Below, in pieces: positions 17,099 through 27,384 of a DNA stretch of 64,000 bases. Below the pieces are notes generated by a model. That model was not told the origin of the DNA. It ran no database searches and was given only the letters and a program-made list of their open reading frames with translations. Numbering within the stretch: the first letter of the stretch is position 1; each line of letters opens with the position of its first letter. The DNA is taken from NCBI RefSeq assembly GCF_037026685.1, contig NZ_JBANET010000006.1, positions 1 through 64,000 of the forward strand. The letters are read 5' to 3'. Position numbers and translations under genes: made by a program. This stretch comes from Orrella sp037026685. GTDB taxonomy: Bacteria > Pseudomonadota > Gammaproteobacteria > Burkholderiales > Burkholderiaceae_B.

Positions 17099-18636
17099 AA
17101 GGCCTGAGCGCTTATAAACCCTGGCTGCCCCTGCTGGCGGCGGCCACCCTGGCCGGCTGCTCGCTGGCTCCCGAATACCAGCGGCCCGAGGCCCCGGTTG
17201 CGCAGGCCTGGCCCGCGCAGCCGGACATGCGCGGCGACGGCCGCGGCGTGCAGCCCGCCGACCGGGTCGCGCCCGAGCAGGGCGTGGCCGCCAGCGACAT
17301 CGGCTGGCGCCAGTTCTTCCGCGATCCGCGCCTGCAGGCGCTGATCGAGCTGGCGCTGGTCAACAACCGCGACATGCGCATCGCCGTGCAGCGTATCGAG
17401 GAAGCGCGGGCGCAGTACGGCGTGCAGCGCGGCGAGCAGTTTCCCAGCATCGGCGTGGGCGCCAGCGGCACCCGCCAGCGCACGCCCGAAGACCTGCGTT
17501 TCGGCGGCGCCGACGCGCCGGCCATCTCCAGCCAGTACCAGGCCGGCCTGGCCCTGACCGCCTTCGAGATCGACCTGTTCGGGCGCCTGCGCAACCTGTC
17601 CGAGGCCGCGCGCCAGCAATACCTGGCGACCGAGCAGGCGCGCCGTACCGTGCACATCAACCTGGTGGGGCAGGTGGCCCAGGCCTACTTCGCCTTGCGT
17701 GCGGCCGAAACCCAGCTGAACCTGGTGCAGCAGACGCTCGGTTCGCGCCAGGCGTCCTTCGACCTGGTCAGCCAGCGCTACGAGGCCGGCGTGGCCTCCG
17801 AGCTGGAGCTCAACCAGTCGCGCACGCTGCTCGATACGGCCAGGTCCGACCTGGCGGCGTTCGCCCGCCAGCGTTCCCAAGCGACCAACGCCCTGGTGCA
17901 GCTGATCGGCCAGCCCCTGCCCGACGAACTGCCCGAGCCGCTGCCCTTCGGCAGCGAGCAGCTGGTGGCCAGCGTCCCCGCGGGCCTGCCTTCGGACCTG
18001 CTCACGCGCCGGCCCGACATCCTGGCCGCCGAGAACGCCCTGCGCGCGGCCAATGCCAACATCGGCGCGGCGCGCGCGGCGTTCTTCCCGACCATCTCGC
18101 TGACCGGCAATATCGGCACGGCCAGCCCCACGCTGGGCGGCTTGTTCGAGTCGGGCACCGGCGCCTGGAGCTTCGCGCCGCAGATCGCCATCCCGCTGTT
18201 CGCCGGCGGCAGCCTGCGGGCCGGCGTGGACCTGGCGCGCGCGCGCGACAACATCGCGGTGGCGCAGTACGAGCAAGCCATCCAGCAGGCGTTTCGCGAA
18301 GTGGCCGACGCGCTGGCGGGCGAGGCCACCTACGAATCGCAGCTGACTTCGCTGCGCGCCCTGGAAGCGGCCTCGGCCCGCACGCTGGAACTGTCCAACC
18401 TGCGCTACGAAGGCGGCATCGACGACTTCCTGCAGGTGCAGACCGCCCAGATCTCGTACTACAGCGCGCAGCAGCAGCTGGTCCAGGCGGGCCTGGATTC
18501 GCTGATCAACCGGACCGAGCTGTACAAGGCGCTGGGCGGCGGCTGGGTCGAAAACACGGTACAGTCCGGAACCGGGCCGCAGGACGGCGGCCCGCAGCCG
18601 GAGGCGGCCGCCGGCGTGTCCCCGGCCGCGCGCTAA
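17095..18636 (+). CDS. RND efflux outer-membrane lipoprotein channel (NodT/OprM family)
   Basis: A 513-residue outer-membrane factor. A lipoprotein signal peptide ends at LAGC (Cys22), then SLAPEYQRPEAP, the family hallmark. Two OEP repeats are visible (about 80-270 and 290-490), forming the trimeric barrel and alpha-tunnel. The ATGA overlap with the pump gene shows translational coupling, so adaptor, pump and channel form a complete tripartite exporter. The Gly/Gln/Pro-rich C-terminus is likely disordered. pdxJ begins 13 bases later and may be read from the same transcript. Confidence 0.94.
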   Translation: MKGLSAYKPWLPLLAAATLAGCSLAPEYQRPEAPVAQAWPAQPDMRGDGRGVQPADRVAPEQGVAASDIGWRQFFRDPRLQALIELALVNNRDMRIAVQRIEEARAQYGVQRGEQFPSIGVGASGTRQRTPEDLRFGGADAPAISSQYQAGLALTAFEIDLFGRLRNLSEAARQQYLATEQARRTVHINLVGQVAQAYFALRAAETQLNLVQQTLGSRQASFDLVSQRYEAGVASELELNQSRTLLDTARSDLAAFARQRSQATNALVQLIGQPLPDELPEPLPFGSEQLVASVPAGLPSDLLTRRPDILAAENALRAANANIGAARAAFFPTISLTGNIGTASPTLGGLFESGTGAWSFAPQIAIPLFAGGSLRAGVDLARARDNIAVAQYEQAIQQAFREVADALAGEATYESQLTSLRALEAASARTLELSNLRYEGGIDDFLQVQTAQISYYSAQQQLVQAGLDSLINRTELYKALGGGWVENTVQSGTGPQDGGPQPEAAAGVSPAAR

Positions 18637-18649
18637 CCGTTTGTTTCGC

Positions 18650-19405
18650 ATGCTGGACCTGGGTGTAAACATCGATCACGTGGCGACGCTGCGCCAGCAG
18701 CGCCACACCGCCTATCCCGACCCTGTGGCCGCGGCGCTGCGCGCCGAAGAGGCCGGGGCCGACCTCATCACCCTGCACCTGCGCGAGGACCGCCGGCACA
18801 TCCAGGATGCCGACGTGCATGCGCTGCGCCCCTTGCTGCGCACCCGCATGAACCTCGAATGCGCCATCACCGCCGAGATGCTGCAGATCGCCTGCGCGGT
18901 GCGCCCGCACGATGTCTGCCTGGTGCCTGAAAAGCGCACCGAGCTGACCACCGAGGGCGGGCTGGACGTGGCCGGGGCCTTGCCCGATGTCAAGGATGCC
19001 GTGGCGCGGCTAAGCGATGCGGGCATCCGGGTATCGCTGTTCATCGACCCGGACCGCGCCCAGATCGACGCGGCCGTGCAGGCTGGCGCACCGGTGATCG
19101 AACTGCATACCGGCGCCTATGCCGAGGCGGCGGATCCCCGCTCCCAGGCCGCCGAGATCGAGCGCCTGCGCGCGGCCATCGCGCACGCCGCGCTCCAGGG
19201 GCTGCGCGTGAACGCCGGGCACGGCCTGCACTATGGCAACGTGCAGGCCATCGCGGCGCTGCCGGGCATCGCCGAGCTGAACATCGGCCATGCCATCGTG
19301 GCCCAGGCCATCTTCGACGGCTGGGAGGCGGCCGTACGCAACATGAAGGCGCTGATGGTCGCGGCCCGCCTGCCGGCGCAGCGCGCCGGCGCCACGGCGG
19401 GCTAG
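18650..19405 (+). CDS. pdxJ: Pyridoxine 5'-phosphate synthase
   Basis: A 251-residue TIM-barrel enzyme that condenses deoxyxylulose 5-phosphate with 1-amino-acetone 3-phosphate in vitamin B6 synthesis. The conserved start LGVNIDHVATLRQQR, the HLREDRRHI active-site strand, the catalytic Glu in NLECAIT and the phosphate-binding NAGHGLHY are all seen. The ATG at 18650 is chosen over a TTG at 18641 because the family starts right at this strand. In related bacteria pdxJ usually follows recO; here an efflux operon is upstream, while the downstream acpS is standard. Confidence 0.96.
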   Translation: MLDLGVNIDHVATLRQQRHTAYPDPVAAALRAEEAGADLITLHLREDRRHIQDADVHALRPLLRTRMNLECAITAEMLQIACAVRPHDVCLVPEKRTELTTEGGLDVAGALPDVKDAVARLSDAGIRVSLFIDPDRAQIDAAVQAGAPVIELHTGAYAEAADPRSQAAEIERLRAAIAHAALQGLRVNAGHGLHYGNVQAIAALPGIAELNIGHAIVAQAIFDGWEAAVRNMKALMVAARLPAQRAGATAG

Positions 19406-19410
19406 CGGCC

Positions 19411-19863
19411 ATGGCCACGCCTGCGCCCGCGCTGCCGCAAGGGGCCATTGCCGGCATCGGCATGGACCTGCTGCGCACCGAGCGCATCGCCCGCGCGCTG
19501 GCACGCCACGGCGACCGTTTTGCCGCCAAGATCCTGGGCGAGGACGAGCTGCGCGTGTTCGAGGCGCGCCGCCGCCGCGATCCGGCGCGCGGCATCCGCT
19601 ACCTGGCCACGCGCTTTTGCGCCAAGGAAGCGTTTTCCAAGGCCATCGGGCTGGGCATGCACCAGCCCATGTGGTGGACGCGCATGCAAACCCTGAACGC
19701 GCCGGGCGGACGGCCGGTGGTGGTCCTGGCCGAACCGCTCAAGGGCTGGTTCGAGGCCCGCTTCGGTCCCGCCCATGTCTCGCTTACCGACGAGTCGGAC
19801 CTGGCCGCCGCCTACGTGGTGGTCGAGGCCGGCGCAGCCCGGCCTCCGTCGGCCGGCCGCTAG
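19411..19863 (+). CDS. acpS: Holo-[acyl-carrier-protein] synthase
   Basis: A 150-residue phosphopantetheinyl transferase that loads coenzyme A's 4'-phosphopantetheine onto acyl carrier protein. The Mg-binding residues are Asp19 in GIGMDLLRTERI and Glu73 in FCAKEAFSKAIG. It is about 20 residues longer than E. coli AcpS, with a short N-terminal extension and an Ala/Gly/Arg tail. It begins five bases after the pdxJ stop, and nagZ follows 24 bases later, so these three genes probably form one operon. Confidence 0.95.
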   Translation: MATPAPALPQGAIAGIGMDLLRTERIARALARHGDRFAAKILGEDELRVFEARRRRDPARGIRYLATRFCAKEAFSKAIGLGMHQPMWWTRMQTLNAPGGRPVVVLAEPLKGWFEARFGPAHVSLTDESDLAAAYVVVEAGAARPPSAGR

Positions 19864-19887
19864 CACATACTGGAACCGGACCCCATC

Positions 19888-20964
19888 ATGTCCAAGAAAA
19901 AACACCCGCATGCCGAGCCCGACGGCCGGCAGCCGCCCGGGCCCGTCATGGTCGACGTGCAGGGCATCGAGCTGAGCAAGACCGAACGCCGCCGCTTGCG
20001 CCATCCCGCCGTGGGCGGGGTGATCCTGTTCGCCCGCAATTTCGAAAGCCGCAAGGCGCTGGCCGCGCTGTGCAGGCAGATCCACGAAGTGCGCGACGAG
20101 CCGCTGCTGATCGCCGTGGACCACGAGGGCGGCCGCGTGCAGCGCTTTCGCGAGGACGGCTTCACGCACCTGCCGCCCATGCAGGCGCTGGGCCGGGCCT
20201 GGGACCAGGATCCGCTGGCCGCGATGCGGCTGGCCACCGACTTCGGCTATGTGCTGGCTGCCGAGCTGCGCGCCTGCGGCGTGGACATGAGCTTCACGCC
20301 GGTGCTGGACCTGGACTACGGCCAGAGCCAGGTTATCGGCACGCGCGCGCTGCACCGCGATCCCCGCGTGGTGGCCATGCTGGCGCGGGCGCTGGCCCAG
20401 GGGCTGGCGCAGGCCGGCATGGCGGCCTGCGGCAAGCATTTCCCAGGCCACGGCCATGTCCAGGCCGACTCCCATCACGCGGTGCCGGTGGACGAGCGCA
20501 GCCTGGACCAGATCCTGGCCGAGGATGCCGCGCCCTATGCCTGGCTGGGCGATGCCGTGCTGCAGGCGGTCATGCCTGCGCACGTGATCTATCCCAAGGT
20601 CGACGACAAGCCGGCCGGGTTTTCCTCGCGCTGGATCGAGGTCATCCTGCGCGGGCGCCTGGATTACCAGGGCGTGGTGTTCTCCGATGACCTGACCATG
20701 GAAGGCGCGGCGGTGGCCGGCGATATCCATGCCCGGGCGCGGGCCGCGCTGGGCGCGGGCTGCGACATGGTGCTGGTGTGCAACCGGCCGGACCTGGCCG
20801 ACGAACTGCTGGCCGGGCTCGATGCCGCACCCACGGCGGCCTCGCTGGCCCGCATCCGCGGCCTGCGGCCGCAGCGCCCGGCCCCGGGCTGGAAATCCCT
20901 GCAGGCCAGCGAGCGCTATCGCCGCGCGCAGGCTTCGCTGGCGGCGCTGCGGCCAGCGGGCTGA
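19888..20964 (+). CDS. nagZ: Beta-N-acetylhexosaminidase (peptidoglycan recycling)
   Basis: A 358-residue cytosolic glycoside hydrolase family 3 enzyme that removes GlcNAc from anhydro-muropeptides. The signature KHFPGHG is at residues 183-189, followed by the catalytic Asp-His pair in ADSHHAVP, and the nucleophile Asp is in FSDDLTMEGA. The N-terminal 18 residues (MSKKKHPHAEPDGRQPPG) are a basic extension. NagZ products feed AmpR-type beta-lactamase induction in other bacteria; no ampC is seen here. Confidence 0.95.
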   Translation: MSKKKHPHAEPDGRQPPGPVMVDVQGIELSKTERRRLRHPAVGGVILFARNFESRKALAALCRQIHEVRDEPLLIAVDHEGGRVQRFREDGFTHLPPMQALGRAWDQDPLAAMRLATDFGYVLAAELRACGVDMSFTPVLDLDYGQSQVIGTRALHRDPRVVAMLARALAQGLAQAGMAACGKHFPGHGHVQADSHHAVPVDERSLDQILAEDAAPYAWLGDAVLQAVMPAHVIYPKVDDKPAGFSSRWIEVILRGRLDYQGVVFSDDLTMEGAAVAGDIHARARAALGAGCDMVLVCNRPDLADELLAGLDAAPTAASLARIRGLRPQRPAPGWKSLQASERYRRAQASLAALRPAG

Positions 20965-20998
20965 GCCGGGCCGGCTCGCATCCCGCTAAACTGGCGGC

Positions 20999-22825
20999 AT
21001 GGCAGAATCGGATTTCGACCTGAAGGATTTTCTCGCCCGGCTGCCGAACCTGCCGGGCGTGTACCGGCACATCGATGCCCAGGACGAGGTGCTCTACGTG
21101 GGCAAGGCGCGCGACCTCAAGAAGCGCGTGTCCTCGTATTTCCAGAAGACTTCCAGCAGCCCGCGCATCGCGCACATGGTGGCGCGCGTGGCGCGCCTGG
21201 AGGTGACGGTCACGCGCTCGGAGGCCGAGGCGCTGATCCTGGAAAACAACCTGATCAAGAGCCTGAAGCCGCGCTACAACATCCTGTTTCGCGACGACAA
21301 GTCCTATCCCTATCTGCAGATCACCGCGCACGACTACCCGCGCATCGCCTATTACCGCGGCTCGACCAGCCGGCCGGGCCAGTATTTCGGCCCCTATCCC
21401 AACGCCTGGGCCGTGCGCGAGACCATCCAGGTGCTGCAGAAGGTGTTTCGCCTGCGCACTTGCGAGGACACCGTCTTTGCCAATCGTTCGCGGCCCTGCC
21501 TGCTGTTCCAGATCGGCCGATGTTCGGCGCCCTGCGTGGGCGAGATCCAGGCCCAGGCCTACGCCCGCGACGTCGAGCGCGCCTCGCGTTTTTTGAACGG
21601 CCACACCCGCGAGGTGCTGGACGACATCGAGGCGCGCATGATGCAGGCCTCGGGCGAGTTGCGCTTCGAAGAGGCGGCCGCGCTGCGCGACCAGATGGGC
21701 GCGCTGGCCCGCGTGCTGCACCAGCAGACCATGGAGGAGACCGGCGGCGAGGACACCGACGTGATCGCGGTGGCCGGCGCCGGCGGCAGGATCTGCGTGA
21801 ACCTGGCCATGGTGCGCGGCGGGCGCCACCTGGGCGACAAGGCGTTCTTTCCCGCCCACGCCGAAGGCGAGCCGCCGGCCGAGGTGCTGGCGGCCTTCGT
21901 GGCGCAGCATTACCTGGACAATGCCTTGCCGCCGGTGCTGGTGTGCAGCCATGCCTTGCCCGATCCCGAGCTGCTCGCGCTGCTGGCCGAACATACCGGC
22001 GTGCGCACCCGCGTGCTGGCGCGCCCGCAAGGCGTGCGGCGCGCCTGGCTGGAGCAGGCCGCCGCCAACGCGCAGATGGCCCTGGCGCGCGCGCTGTCCG
22101 AGTCCGGCGCGCGCGCGGCCCGCACCGCCGCGCTGGCCGAGGTGCTCGAACTCGATGCCGACGAGGCCGCGCTCGATGCGCTGCGCATCGAGTGCTTCGA
22201 CATCAGCCATACCGCCGGCGAGGCCACCCAGGCCTCGTGCGTGGTGTTCGAGCATCACGACATGCAGCCTTCGCTATACCGGCGCTACAACATCGCGGGC
22301 ATCACCCCCGGGGACGACTATGCCGCCATGCGCCAGGTGCTGACCCGCCGCTTCGGCAAGGTTGCCGACGGCGAGGCGCCCATGCCGGGGCTGGTGCTGA
22401 TCGACGGCGGGCGAGGGCAGGTCGAGGTGGCCCGCCAGGTATTCGCCGAGCTGGGCCTGGACATCGGCACGCTGGTGGGGGTGGCCAAGGGCGAGGGCCG
22501 CAAGGTGGGCCTGGAGACCCTGGTTTTTGCCGATGGCCGCCCGCCCAAGGCGCTGGGCGGCGAGTCGGCCGCCTTGATGCTGATCGCGCAGATCCGCGAC
22601 GAGGCGCACCGCTTCGCCATCACGGGCATGCGCGCCCGCCGTGCCAAGGCCCGTACCGTCTCGCGCCTGGAAGAGATCGAGGGCGTGGGCGCGCGCCGGC
22701 GCCAGCGGCTGCTGACGCGTTTTGGCGGGTTCGCGGGCGTGGCGCGGGCCGGCGTGGACGACCTGGCTTCGGTCGAGGGCATCTCGTGGGAGCTGGCCCA
22801 GCGCATCTACGATGCCCTGCATTGA
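20999..22825 (+). CDS. uvrC: Excinuclease ABC subunit C
   Basis: A 608-residue nucleotide-excision-repair nuclease that makes both incisions at the UvrAB-marked lesion. The GIY-YIG domain is at about 15-95 (LPGVYRH to LYVGKARDLKKR), then a four-cysteine iron-sulfur site (Cys155, 167, 175, 179), the UVR/UvrB-binding helix pair around 200-240, the RNase H-like C-terminal nuclease and a final helix-hairpin-helix pair. All are intact. No clear ribosome site precedes the start, but the N-terminus matches the family. pgsA follows after 51 bases, a widespread arrangement. Confidence 0.96.
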   Translation: MAESDFDLKDFLARLPNLPGVYRHIDAQDEVLYVGKARDLKKRVSSYFQKTSSSPRIAHMVARVARLEVTVTRSEAEALILENNLIKSLKPRYNILFRDDKSYPYLQITAHDYPRIAYYRGSTSRPGQYFGPYPNAWAVRETIQVLQKVFRLRTCEDTVFANRSRPCLLFQIGRCSAPCVGEIQAQAYARDVERASRFLNGHTREVLDDIEARMMQASGELRFEEAAALRDQMGALARVLHQQTMEETGGEDTDVIAVAGAGGRICVNLAMVRGGRHLGDKAFFPAHAEGEPPAEVLAAFVAQHYLDNALPPVLVCSHALPDPELLALLAEHTGVRTRVLARPQGVRRAWLEQAAANAQMALARALSESGARAARTAALAEVLELDADEAALDALRIECFDISHTAGEATQASCVVFEHHDMQPSLYRRYNIAGITPGDDYAAMRQVLTRRFGKVADGEAPMPGLVLIDGGRGQVEVARQVFAELGLDIGTLVGVAKGEGRKVGLETLVFADGRPPKALGGESAALMLIAQIRDEAHRFAITGMRARRAKARTVSRLEEIEGVGARRRQRLLTRFGGFAGVARAGVDDLASVEGISWELAQRIYDALH

Positions 22826-22876
22826 AACGGCCTGTCGCCATGCGCCAGCCTGGACTGAGGTAGCATACGCTTCACT

Positions 22877-23449
22877 ATGCCGCTGAATCTACCGATAGTC
22901 CTCACCTGGTTGCGCATCGCCATGATCCCCATGGTGGTCGCGCTGTTCTACTTGCCCGAGGGCTGGCTGGCCTTGCCCACCCGCGACCTGCTGGCGGCGG
23001 TGGCCTTCATCGTGGCGGCCCTGACCGACTGGTTCGACGGCTGGCTGGCGCGGCGCTGGAACCAGACTTCGGCTTTCGGCGCCTTTCTCGACCCGGTGGC
23101 CGACAAGCTGATGGTCTGCGCGGCGCTGCTCGTGCTGCTGAACCTGGGGCGGGTCGACGCCTTCGTGGCTCTGATCATCATCGGCCGCGAGATCACCATC
23201 TCGGCCCTGCGCGAATGGATGGCCCAGATCGGGGCCAGCGCCAGCGTGGCCGTGCACAGGCTGGGCAAGTTCAAGACGGCCGCGCAGATGATCGCCATTC
23301 CCTGCCTGCTGTACGACCACCCGGTGGCGGGCGTGGACCTGGACGGCGTGGGCACTGTGCTGATCTACGTGGCCGCGGTCCTGACCGTCTGGTCCATGCT
23401 GTACTACCTTCAACGCGCCTGGCCGGCGATCCGCGAACGGTCGCGCTGA
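22877..23449 (+). CDS. pgsA: CDP-diacylglycerol-glycerol-3-phosphate 3-phosphatidyltransferase
   Basis: A 190-residue inner-membrane enzyme that makes phosphatidylglycerol phosphate, the committed step to phosphatidylglycerol and cardiolipin. The CDP-alcohol phosphotransferase motif is complete: Asp51, Asp54, Gly55, Ala58, Arg59, Gly68, Asp72 and Asp76 (within TDWFDGWLARR and FGAFLDPVADK). About five or six hydrophobic segments. No tRNA gene follows it, unlike in many proteobacteria. Confidence 0.95.
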   Translation: MPLNLPIVLTWLRIAMIPMVVALFYLPEGWLALPTRDLLAAVAFIVAALTDWFDGWLARRWNQTSAFGAFLDPVADKLMVCAALLVLLNLGRVDAFVALIIIGREITISALREWMAQIGASASVAVHRLGKFKTAAQMIAIPCLLYDHPVAGVDLDGVGTVLIYVAAVLTVWSMLYYLQRAWPAIRERSR

Positions 23450-23514
23450 CCGGCATCATGCAACAGAGCGGGGCAGCCGGCCCGACCCCGCCGCAAGAGA
23501 CAGAGAGTTACGTT

Positions 23515-24846
23515 ATGCCTGCGCCCTCGGCCGCTTCCTTCCAGGCCTCGGATGCGCTGCTCAAGCGACGCGATTGGCTCACCATCCTGGTGGTGGGCAT
23601 CGCGCATGCGGCATCGCATTTCTTCCAGCTGGTCATCCCCTCGCTCTACGCCTCGCTGGGGGCCGAGTTCGGCCTGGACTACGCGCGGCTGGGGCTGCTG
23701 GTCTCGGCCTTCTTCGTGACGTCCGGCTTGGGGCAGGCCTCATCGGGCTTCGTGGTGGACAGGGTGGGTGCGCGGCCCGTGCTGTGGTTCGGCCTGTCGT
23801 GCTTCGTCGCCTCGGGCGTGCTGATCGGCCTGGCCAACGGCTATGCCATGCTGTTTACCGCTGCCGTGGTGGCCGGCGTGGGCAACTCGGTCTTTCATCC
23901 GGCCGACTTCTCCATCCTGAACAAGCGAGTCAGCCAGGCCCGGCTGGGGCACGCCTTCAGCACGCACGGCCTGACGGGCAGCCTGGGCTGGGCCTTGACG
24001 CCGGTATTCATCACCACGCTGACCTTGCTGTTCAACTGGCGGGTGGCCGCCTTCGGGGCGGCCGCGCTGGTGGCGACCGTGCTGCTGATGACGGTGCTGG
24101 CCAGACGCCTGCTGGCTGGCGACATCCACGAGGCGGGCGGCCGGCAGGGCGCGGCGGGCGCCGGCCAGGACAAGCCGGGCGGCCGCGCGCCGGGCCGTCC
24201 CGACCCGGCCCAGGCCGCCTTGCCCACGGGCGTGCTGGCCACGATCGGGGCGCTGGCCGCGCGTCCGGCGCTCTGGGGCGCGTTCCTTTTCTTCGGCATG
24301 ACCTCGGTTGCCCTGTCCGCGGTGCAGAACTATACGATCCCGCTGCTGGGCAAGCTCTACGGCCTGTCGGCGGTGACGGCCAGCACGGCCCTGTCCGGCT
24401 ACATGGTGTGCTCGGCCCTGGGCATGATCATCGGCGGCTTCCTGGTCTCGGCCACGCCGCGCACCGAAAGAGTAGTCGGCGCCTCGCTGTGCATGGCCGG
24501 GCTGGTGCTGGTGGTCCTGGCGCTGGGCTGGATTCCCGCCTGGCTGGCCGCGCCCATGGTGGGCCTGGCCGGCCTGTGCTCGGGCATGTCCGGCCCTTCG
24601 CGCGACATGCTCATCCGCAGCGTCACGCCCAAGGGCGCCCTGGGCTCGGTCTACGGGCTGGTGTATTCGGGCATGGACGTGGGCGCCGCGCTGGGCCCGC
24701 TGGCCTTTGGCATCATGCTCGATGCCGGGCTGGGGCACGGTCCCTGGCTGGCGGCGGGCGCGGCCTTTGCCGTCGGCGCCTTGCTGGCCTCGCTCATCGC
24801 GCGCGCGGCGCGGGCGCCGAGCCAGGCTTGGTCCAAGGCCGCGTAG
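23515..24846 (+). CDS. MFS exporter, fosmidomycin-resistance (Fsr)-like
   Basis: A 443-residue major facilitator protein with 12 predicted membrane helices and a long Gly/Ala/Pro-rich cytoplasmic loop between the halves (about 200-235). The N-terminal AHAASHFFQLVIPSLY helix is characteristic of the Fsr branch, which exports antibiotics in E. coli; the substrate here is unknown. The start at 23515 follows a weak AGAGAG site; the frame is open upstream through pgsA in another reading frame. It converges with queF, whose stop lies 16 bases away. Confidence 0.85.
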   Translation: MPAPSAASFQASDALLKRRDWLTILVVGIAHAASHFFQLVIPSLYASLGAEFGLDYARLGLLVSAFFVTSGLGQASSGFVVDRVGARPVLWFGLSCFVASGVLIGLANGYAMLFTAAVVAGVGNSVFHPADFSILNKRVSQARLGHAFSTHGLTGSLGWALTPVFITTLTLLFNWRVAAFGAAALVATVLLMTVLARRLLAGDIHEAGGRQGAAGAGQDKPGGRAPGRPDPAQAALPTGVLATIGALAARPALWGAFLFFGMTSVALSAVQNYTIPLLGKLYGLSAVTASTALSGYMVCSALGMIIGGFLVSATPRTERVVGASLCMAGLVLVVLALGWIPAWLAAPMVGLAGLCSGMSGPSRDMLIRSVTPKGALGSVYGLVYSGMDVGAALGPLAFGIMLDAGLGHGPWLAAGAAFAVGALLASLIARAARAPSQAWSKAA

Positions 24847-24853
24847 CCGGAAA

Positions 24854-24875
24854 CCCCCGGCCTATTGGCTGGGGG
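24854..24875. terminator. Hairpin between convergent MFS and queF genes
   Basis: A nine-pair GC-rich stem (CCCCCGGCC against GGCTGGGGG, one G-T wobble) with a TATT loop, overlapping the last codons of queF. It lacks a T-run, so termination by itself is uncertain. Confidence 0.35.
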
Positions 24876-25695
24876 TGCGCTGCTCGGCGGGCGGCGGCAG
24901 GCCCGGCGTGCCGCGCCACGGGTTGATGTCCAGCCCGCCCCGGCGGGTGTAGCGCGCGTACACGCTCAGGCGCTCGGGGCGGCAGCGGGCCTGGATGTCC
25001 AGGAACATGCGCTCGACGCATTGCTCGTGAAAGCCGCTGTGCTGGCGAAACGACACGATATAGCGCAGCAGGCCGGCCGCGTCGATGGCCGGACCGCGAT
25101 AGGACACCTGGACGGTGGCCCAGTCGGGCTGGCCGGTGACCGGGCAATTGGACTTGAGCAGGCGCGAAACCAGGCTTTCCTGCACCGTGCCGCGCGCCGT
25201 GTCCATGCCCAGCAGTCCCGCATCCGGGGCATAGGCGTCGATGTCCACGTCCAGTTCGTCGATGACGCGGCCCGCCGGTTCGCCCAGGGACAGCCCGGCA
25301 TAGTCCTGCGGCAGGATCAGCTCGACGCCCACCGCCGCGCCAGCCGCGCGCGCCAGGTCGGCGGCGATCCGGTCGCGCACCGCTTGCGCATCGGCCATCG
25401 GCGTCTGGTTGTAGGAGTTCAGATAGAGCTTGAGCGATTTGGATTCGATCAGGCAGGCACTGGCGGCGGGCACCTGGAACCGCGCCAGCGCAACGCGCGG
25501 CTTGCCTCGCGGATCCAGCCACGACAGTTCGTAGGCGTTCCAGATGTCCACGCCGTCGAAAGGCAAAGCGGCGCCGGCCGGCAGGCCCAGCTCGGCGCGC
25601 GCCGGCGCCCGTTCAATGGGAAACAGCAGGCCGGGATCGTACTGGCTGGGATAGGCCACGGTCTGGCCCAGGGGGGCATGTGCAAGAGGCGTCAT
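24862..25695 (-). CDS. queF: NADPH-dependent 7-cyano-7-deazaguanine reductase, long form
   Basis: A 277-residue enzyme reducing preQ0 to preQ1 in queuosine synthesis. It is the two-domain (YqcD-type) form: the QueF motif ESKSLKLYLNS lies in the N-terminal half (84-94) and the catalytic Cys184 in SNCPVTGQPDW in the C-terminal half. The start at 25695 (MTPLAHAPLG) gives the normal family length; a frame open to 25932 adds unrelated AT-rich leader sequence. The final queuosine step is also represented in this window by queH at 39359. Confidence 0.95.
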   Translation of the reverse strand: MTPLAHAPLGQTVAYPSQYDPGLLFPIERAPARAELGLPAGAALPFDGVDIWNAYELSWLDPRGKPRVALARFQVPAASACLIESKSLKLYLNSYNQTPMADAQAVRDRIAADLARAAGAAVGVELILPQDYAGLSLGEPAGRVIDELDVDIDAYAPDAGLLGMDTARGTVQESLVSRLLKSNCPVTGQPDWATVQVSYRGPAIDAAGLLRYIVSFRQHSGFHEQCVERMFLDIQARCRPERLSVYARYTRRGGLDINPWRGTPGLPPPAEQRTPSQ

Positions 25696-26035
25696 GGCGG
25701 GCGTGTCGGTAGACCGGCCATTGTAGTCCGGTCCAAGGGGGCGATTTTTTGTATCGTGAAATGCCGGCGGCGGGATATGAAAGCGGCTGTTGCGGTGCAG
25801 CGCGAGCGGCGTTTCACGGCATCGTGATGAATTCCGTATTGCGGAATGATGTTTGCAGTAAATTGATTTTAAAGGAAAAAATAATCTCCAAAAGGAGCGG
25901 AAAAGCAGCTTTGCGCGGTGCAGCACGGGCATAGACTTTTTCCCAGGCGCCGGTCCGGCATCGCGGTATCCAGCCCGGCCTGGCGCAAACGCTGTGTTGC
26001 CTTGTTATTCCCTTCACTCATCCAGGAGATATGCC
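25696..26035. other. Intergenic region between queF and aceA
   Basis: 340 bases that serve two divergent genes. The part nearest queF is GC-rich with no clear signal. From about 25820 to 25900 the DNA is the most AT-rich patch in the neighbourhood (TTGATTTTAAAGG, AAAAAATAATC) and is the probable aceA promoter area; it contains the palindrome described at 25831. The aceA ribosome site is AGGAGA at about 26024-26029. No small gene was found. Confidence 0.6.
25831..25847. promoter_or_regulatory. ATTCCG-CGGAAT palindrome, putative IclR-type operator for aceA
   Basis: Perfect six-base arms ATTCCG and CGGAAT around TATTG, immediately before the AT-rich promoter patch of the isocitrate lyase gene. 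The form, short arms with a five-base spacer, is like sites bound by IclR-family regulators, which control the glyoxylate bypass in E. coli. No iclR gene is in the window. Confidence 0.45.
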
Positions 26036-27349
<1,314 letters not shown>

Positions 27350-27384
27350 TGAGGCCGGGCGGGCCTGGCGCCCGCCCGCTTTGT

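Noticed and set aside
18641..18649. A TTG start for pdxJ
   Set aside because: The ATG nine bases later matches the conserved family N-terminus.
22826..23514. tRNA gene near uvrC-pgsA
   Set aside because: tRNA genes often follow this pair, but no cloverleaf or TTCGA arm was found in the gaps.
24862..25932. A longer queF starting at 25932
   Set aside because: The extra 79 residues come from the AT-rich aceA promoter region and are unlike any QueF; the 277-residue form fits the family.
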